Positions 7,019 to 8,752 of a DNA stretch of 8,752 nt are shown piece by piece. Where the stretch lies: the NCBI GenBank assembly GCA_023437345.1, contig JAEZGC010000200.1, forward strand, positions 1 through 8,752. Direction: 5' to 3'. Within the stretch, counting starts at the first letter, position 1, and each line of letters begins with the position of its first letter. The position numbers and the translations under genes were made by a program. The DNA comes from Actinomycetes bacterium (GTDB taxonomy: Bacteria; Actinomycetota; Actinomycetes; Propionibacteriales; Propionibacteriaceae). The notes below the pieces were generated by a model. That model was not told the origin of the DNA, did no database searches, and was given only the letters and a program-made list of their open reading frames with translations.

Positions 7019-7690
7019 TCAGCCGTCGGTGCGTCCGCGCTTGGACGGTGGCGTCGGGTTCTGGCTGGCCCTGCCCTTGGCGGGTGGCTTCGCCTTGTCA
7101 TTGTTCGCCTTGTCGTTCTTGGCCTGGGTCGGCATGGCGGTCGGCTTGTGTTCCGCCTTCGCCTCGTCCGACCTGCCGTTGTTCCAGGACGGATCGCCCT
7201 TGGTGGGGCTCCCGGCCGACGGCATCGGGGTTGGCCTGCGGCTGCTACTCACCCCGACGCCGGGTGGTTGCTGCCGCGGGCCGGCGGGTGGGGCGGCGCT
7301 GGGTGGAGCTGATGGGGAAGCGGGAGGCTGCGGGGTCGCCGAACGGGCCGCCGTCGGCGGACCAAGCCGGAGTCCTGGCAGCACGGTCAACGGGTCGACG
7401 CCCATCGCGGCTGCGACGCCGACCCCCGCGGTGAACACGCTGAAGGCGGCCAGCGACACGACAGCCGTCCGGCGGTGGGCGACCCGTCGCCGACGCGAGG
7501 GGGGTGCGGGCTGGTGGCGCGCATGCTGCGCTATCGCTGCCAGGTGGGATTCCCGCACCCCCTCGACAGAGGCCGGTGGGTAGGCCTGCCGAAGGTCGGC
7601 GAGGAAGCCCGCGACCTCGCTCAGCCCCGGGTCATCCACAGGGCGTTCTCCGGCCAGCAGGCGGGACACGTCGGACTCGCTTGGTTTCAT
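7019..7690 (-). CDS. Single-pass membrane protein, putative anti-sigma-like regulator
   Basis: A 223-aa protein with a cytoplasmic N-terminal segment of about 73 residues that contains predicted helices (DVSRLLAGER, LSEVAGFLADLRQAY, GVRESHLAAIAQHA). A basic patch RRRRVAHRR (66-74) precedes one hydrophobic helix (75-96). The outer tail is long and disordered: first Pro/Ala/Ser-rich (110-165), then Lys/Asn/Ala-rich with KNDKANNDKAKPPAKG (191-206). It has no cysteines and no zinc anti-sigma motif. Heads of this kind, with a helix like VRxxHLAAI, are common in actinobacterial membrane proteins encoded next to ECF sigma genes, and the short head resembles RsdA-type anti-sigma factors in layout only. 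ATG 7690 has a strong GGAGG site 5 nt upstream; two GTG codons upstream overlap that site and are less likely. The gene diverges from the secreted PxKF gene and is probably first in the sigma block. The function is inferred from topology and neighbours. Confidence 0.8.
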   Translation of the reverse strand: MKPSESDVSRLLAGERPVDDPGLSEVAGFLADLRQAYPPASVEGVRESHLAAIAQHARHQPAPPSRRRRVAHRRTAVVSLAAFSVFTAGVGVAAAMGVDPLTVLPGLRLGPPTAARSATPQPPASPSAPPSAAPPAGPRQQPPGVGVSSSRRPTPMPSAGSPTKGDPSWNNGRSDEAKAEHKPTAMPTQAKNDKANNDKAKPPAKGRASQNPTPPSKRGRTDG

Positions 7691-7705
7691 CACCACCTCC
7701 GCTCA

Positions 7706-7737
7706 GGAAACCGCGCGGCGCGTCACTGACGTTACGC
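7706..7737 (-). promoter_or_regulatory. Putative ECF-type promoter of the membrane protein/sigma block
   Basis: On the minus strand GCGTAACG (7737-7730) is followed after 16 nt by CGGTTTCC (7713-7706). The GTAACG core with 16-nt spacing fits an ECF sigma -35/-10 layout. A transcript starting about 7 nt further on would have a very short leader, with the GGAGG site almost at its 5' end. The same arrangement occurs divergently at 7779-7810, which is the main support. Confidence 0.5.
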
Positions 7738-7778
7738 CGCAGCGCTCCCTTTTCGATGACGGACCGCCTGACACGTGC

Positions 7779-7810
7779 GCGTAACGAAACGCCGGTGGGC
7801 GGCGGTTATC
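7779..7810 (+). promoter_or_regulatory. Putative ECF-type promoter of the secreted PxKF gene
   Basis: GCGTAACG (7779-7786), 16 nt, then CGGTTATC (7803-7810). This is identical in spacing and nearly identical in sequence to the divergent element at 7706-7737. It lies about 55 nt upstream of the ATG at 7865, leaving room for a normal leader of about 45-50 nt. I did not notice other GTAACG or CGTTAC copies in the gaps I checked before the other genes. Confidence 0.55.
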
Positions 7811-7864
7811 CGATTGGCAGGTCCAGTCGGCCTGTCGTGAAGCCTGATCTCGAAAGAGGAAACC

Positions 7865-8563
7865 ATGACCCGTCCCCCCTGGGCCAGAACGTTGCTCGGC
7901 GCCGCGCTGGCGCTCGCGCTCAGCGTCCTCACCCTCACCCCGGCCCGTGCGGCCTCCGCCCCGGTGATCACCTGGCAGGGCTCGATCACCGATGGCGCCA
8001 GCTACGTCTTCGGCGAGGTTCCGGCCGCCCCCACCTGCGTGGCCACCGAGGACCTGGTTCCGGTCCTTTGCGTGGTCACCGGCTACGACACCGCCGTCGG
8101 CCCCCACCTCCTGACCGCGACCGCCACCACCTCGGACGGGACCATCACCACAGTGGAGACCCGCGCGTACACGGTGACCGCGTGGACGCTCAAGGGGTTC
8201 TACAAGCCGGTCAAGATGAACACCGTCAACAAGGTCAAGGCCGGCTCGACGGTGCCGCTGAAGTTCAAGGTCTACCAGGGCGCCACCAAGCGGAAGTCGA
8301 CCAGCGTGGTGTCCACCCTGACCGCCCAGAAGGTCGAGTGCACGACGCTCGCCCCGCTCGGGTCGGCGGTCCCGGTGGCCTCGGCGAAGAAGGGATTCCG
8401 GCTCAAGTACTCCAGCGGCGCGTACCACCAGAACTGGAAGACCCCCAAGCTGCCCAAGCCCGTGAAGGTCAAGGGCAAGAAGGTTGTCCTGCCCACCTGC
8501 TACCAGGTGGTCCTCACCACTGACGACGGCTCCAGCCTGACGGCCAACTTCCGGCTCAGGTGA
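7865..8563 (+). CDS. Secreted PxKF-domain protein
   Basis: A 232-aa exported protein. The signal peptide has a short n-region with one arginine on each side of PPWA, a hydrophobic core LLGAALALALSVLTL (10-24), and a PARA site with cleavage near residue 29-30. The first mature domain (31-106) is Ig/HYR-like, with two cysteines (58, 69) and VTGYDTAVGPHLLTATATT. The second is a PxKF domain: WTLKGFYKPVKMN (107-119), NKVKAGSTVPLKFKVY (122-137), then NWKTPKLP (190-197) and CYQVVLTTDDGSSLTANFRLR (212-232). Such domains occur in surface or extracellular actinobacterial proteins, often as the tail of larger enzymes; here it stands without any enzyme. The stretch 194-211 is unusually basic (KLPKPVKVKGKKVV). 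No LPXTG, lipobox or C-terminal membrane anchor is seen, so it is probably released or held non-covalently. AGAGG lies 6 nt upstream of ATG 7865. Confidence 0.88.
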   Translation: MTRPPWARTLLGAALALALSVLTLTPARAASAPVITWQGSITDGASYVFGEVPAAPTCVATEDLVPVLCVVTGYDTAVGPHLLTATATTSDGTITTVETRAYTVTAWTLKGFYKPVKMNTVNKVKAGSTVPLKFKVYQGATKRKSTSVVSTLTAQKVECTTLAPLGSAVPVASAKKGFRLKYSSGAYHQNWKTPKLPKPVKVKGKKVVLPTCYQVVLTTDDGSSLTANFRLR

Positions 8564-8579
8564 CGTGAGTCGGGGGACT

Positions 8580-8609
8580 GGCCCCGTGGCGCTGCGGCGC
8601 TGCGGGGCC
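8580..8609 (+). terminator. Hairpin terminator after the PxKF gene
   Basis: GGCCCCG (8580-8586) pairs with CGGGGCC (8603-8609). Two G-T pairs and a further 4-bp stem (GCGC/GCGC) continue inward to a TGCG loop, for about 13 pairs. It begins 16 nt after the stop codon. The tail is only GTTCCC, so it is a GC-rich hairpin without a proper U-tract, as is common in actinobacteria. Confidence 0.6.
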
Positions 8610-8678
8610 GTTCCCTGTCCCCAGGCGATCATCGCTCGGCGGTCGCGGTGGCGGTGCGCCGAACCACCCGGGGATGCG

Positions 8679-8705
8679 AAAACGGCCCTCACATGGTGAG
8701 GGCCG
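8679..8705 (-). terminator. Intrinsic terminator of the tRNA gene
   Basis: A perfect 10-bp stem CGGCCCTCAC/GTGAGGGCCG (8683-8692 with 8696-8705) closes a 3-nt loop. On the minus strand it is followed at once by TTTT (8682-8679). It starts 9 nt past the discriminator base of the tRNA, so it is a classical Rho-independent terminator for that gene. Confidence 0.88.
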
Positions 8706-8713
8706 CCATTTCG

Positions 8714-8752
8714 TAGCGGGGACAGGATTTGAACCTGTGACCTCTGGGTTAT
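8714..8752 (-). tRNA. tRNA with NAU anticodon, probably elongator tRNA-Met (CAU); 3' part only
   Basis: Read on the minus strand, the window holds the last two anticodon bases AU and AA of the anticodon loop (8752-8749), the 3' anticodon stem CCCAG, the variable loop AGGTC, the T arm ACAGG-TTCAAAT-CCTGT, the 3' acceptor strand CCCCGCT, and discriminator A (8714). CCA is not encoded. NAU can be Met/Ile-CAU or Ile-GAU. The GGTCACAGGTTC stretch and discriminator A resemble bacterial elongator tRNA-Met. The 5' half lies beyond the window, so the anticodon's first base cannot be read. Confidence 0.9.

Noticed and set aside
7703..8692. 329-aa minus-strand and 339-aa plus-strand (7504-8523) open frames over the PxKF gene
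   Set aside because: Both have Gly/Arg/His-rich composition without domains. The 7865-8563 frame has a signal peptide and a recognisable PxKF domain.

Overview
The window is very GC-rich, has tightly packed genes and G/C-biased third positions. Its families are typical of high-GC Actinobacteria: SigE-family and other ECF sigma factors, a secreted PxKF-domain protein, and Pro/Ala-rich single-pass membrane proteins. A Propionibacteriales (Nocardioides-like) host is my best guess, from the look of the PxKF protein and the sigma cluster, but nothing here fixes the genus.

Layout. (1) 9-755, minus strand: the catalytic N-terminal half of an M16 zinc peptidase that stops in the interdomain linker at the window edge. 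It diverges from (2) 836-1261, plus strand, an MmcQ/YjbR-family protein. (3) 1270-1743, minus: a Cys-type glutathione peroxidase, tail to tail with the YjbR gene. (4) 1864-2670 and 2690-4090, minus: a probable two-gene unit of a BBE-type FAD oxidoreductase followed by a class I SAM methyltransferase, ended by strong hairpins at 1779-1829. (5) 4213-7690, minus: a four-gene signalling block. In transcription order it holds a single-pass membrane protein with a short cytoplasmic head and a low-complexity outer tail (7690-7019), an ECF sigma factor (6854-6306), a SigE-family ECF sigma factor (6259-5729), and a 507-aa single-pass membrane protein with an extracytoplasmic kelch-like repeat domain (5736-4213) that overlaps the second sigma gene by 8 nt. 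(6) 7865-8563, plus: a secreted PxKF-domain protein divergent from the signalling block, followed by a hairpin terminator. (7) 8714-8752, minus: the 3' part of a tRNA with an NAU anticodon, probably elongator Met, with a clear intrinsic terminator at 8679-8705.

How the genes may work together. Regions 5 and 6 look like one envelope-signalling module: two sigma factors, each next to a membrane protein that could hold or release it. The intergenic region 7691-7864 carries two divergent promoter-like elements with the same architecture, GCGTAACG-N16-CGGTT(A/T)(T/C)C. One faces the membrane-protein/sigma genes and one faces the secreted PxKF gene. The simplest reading is that one ECF sigma factor controls its own membrane partner and a secreted surface protein together. 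This is inferred from sequence only, but it makes specific predictions. No gap between genes exceeds 300 bases.
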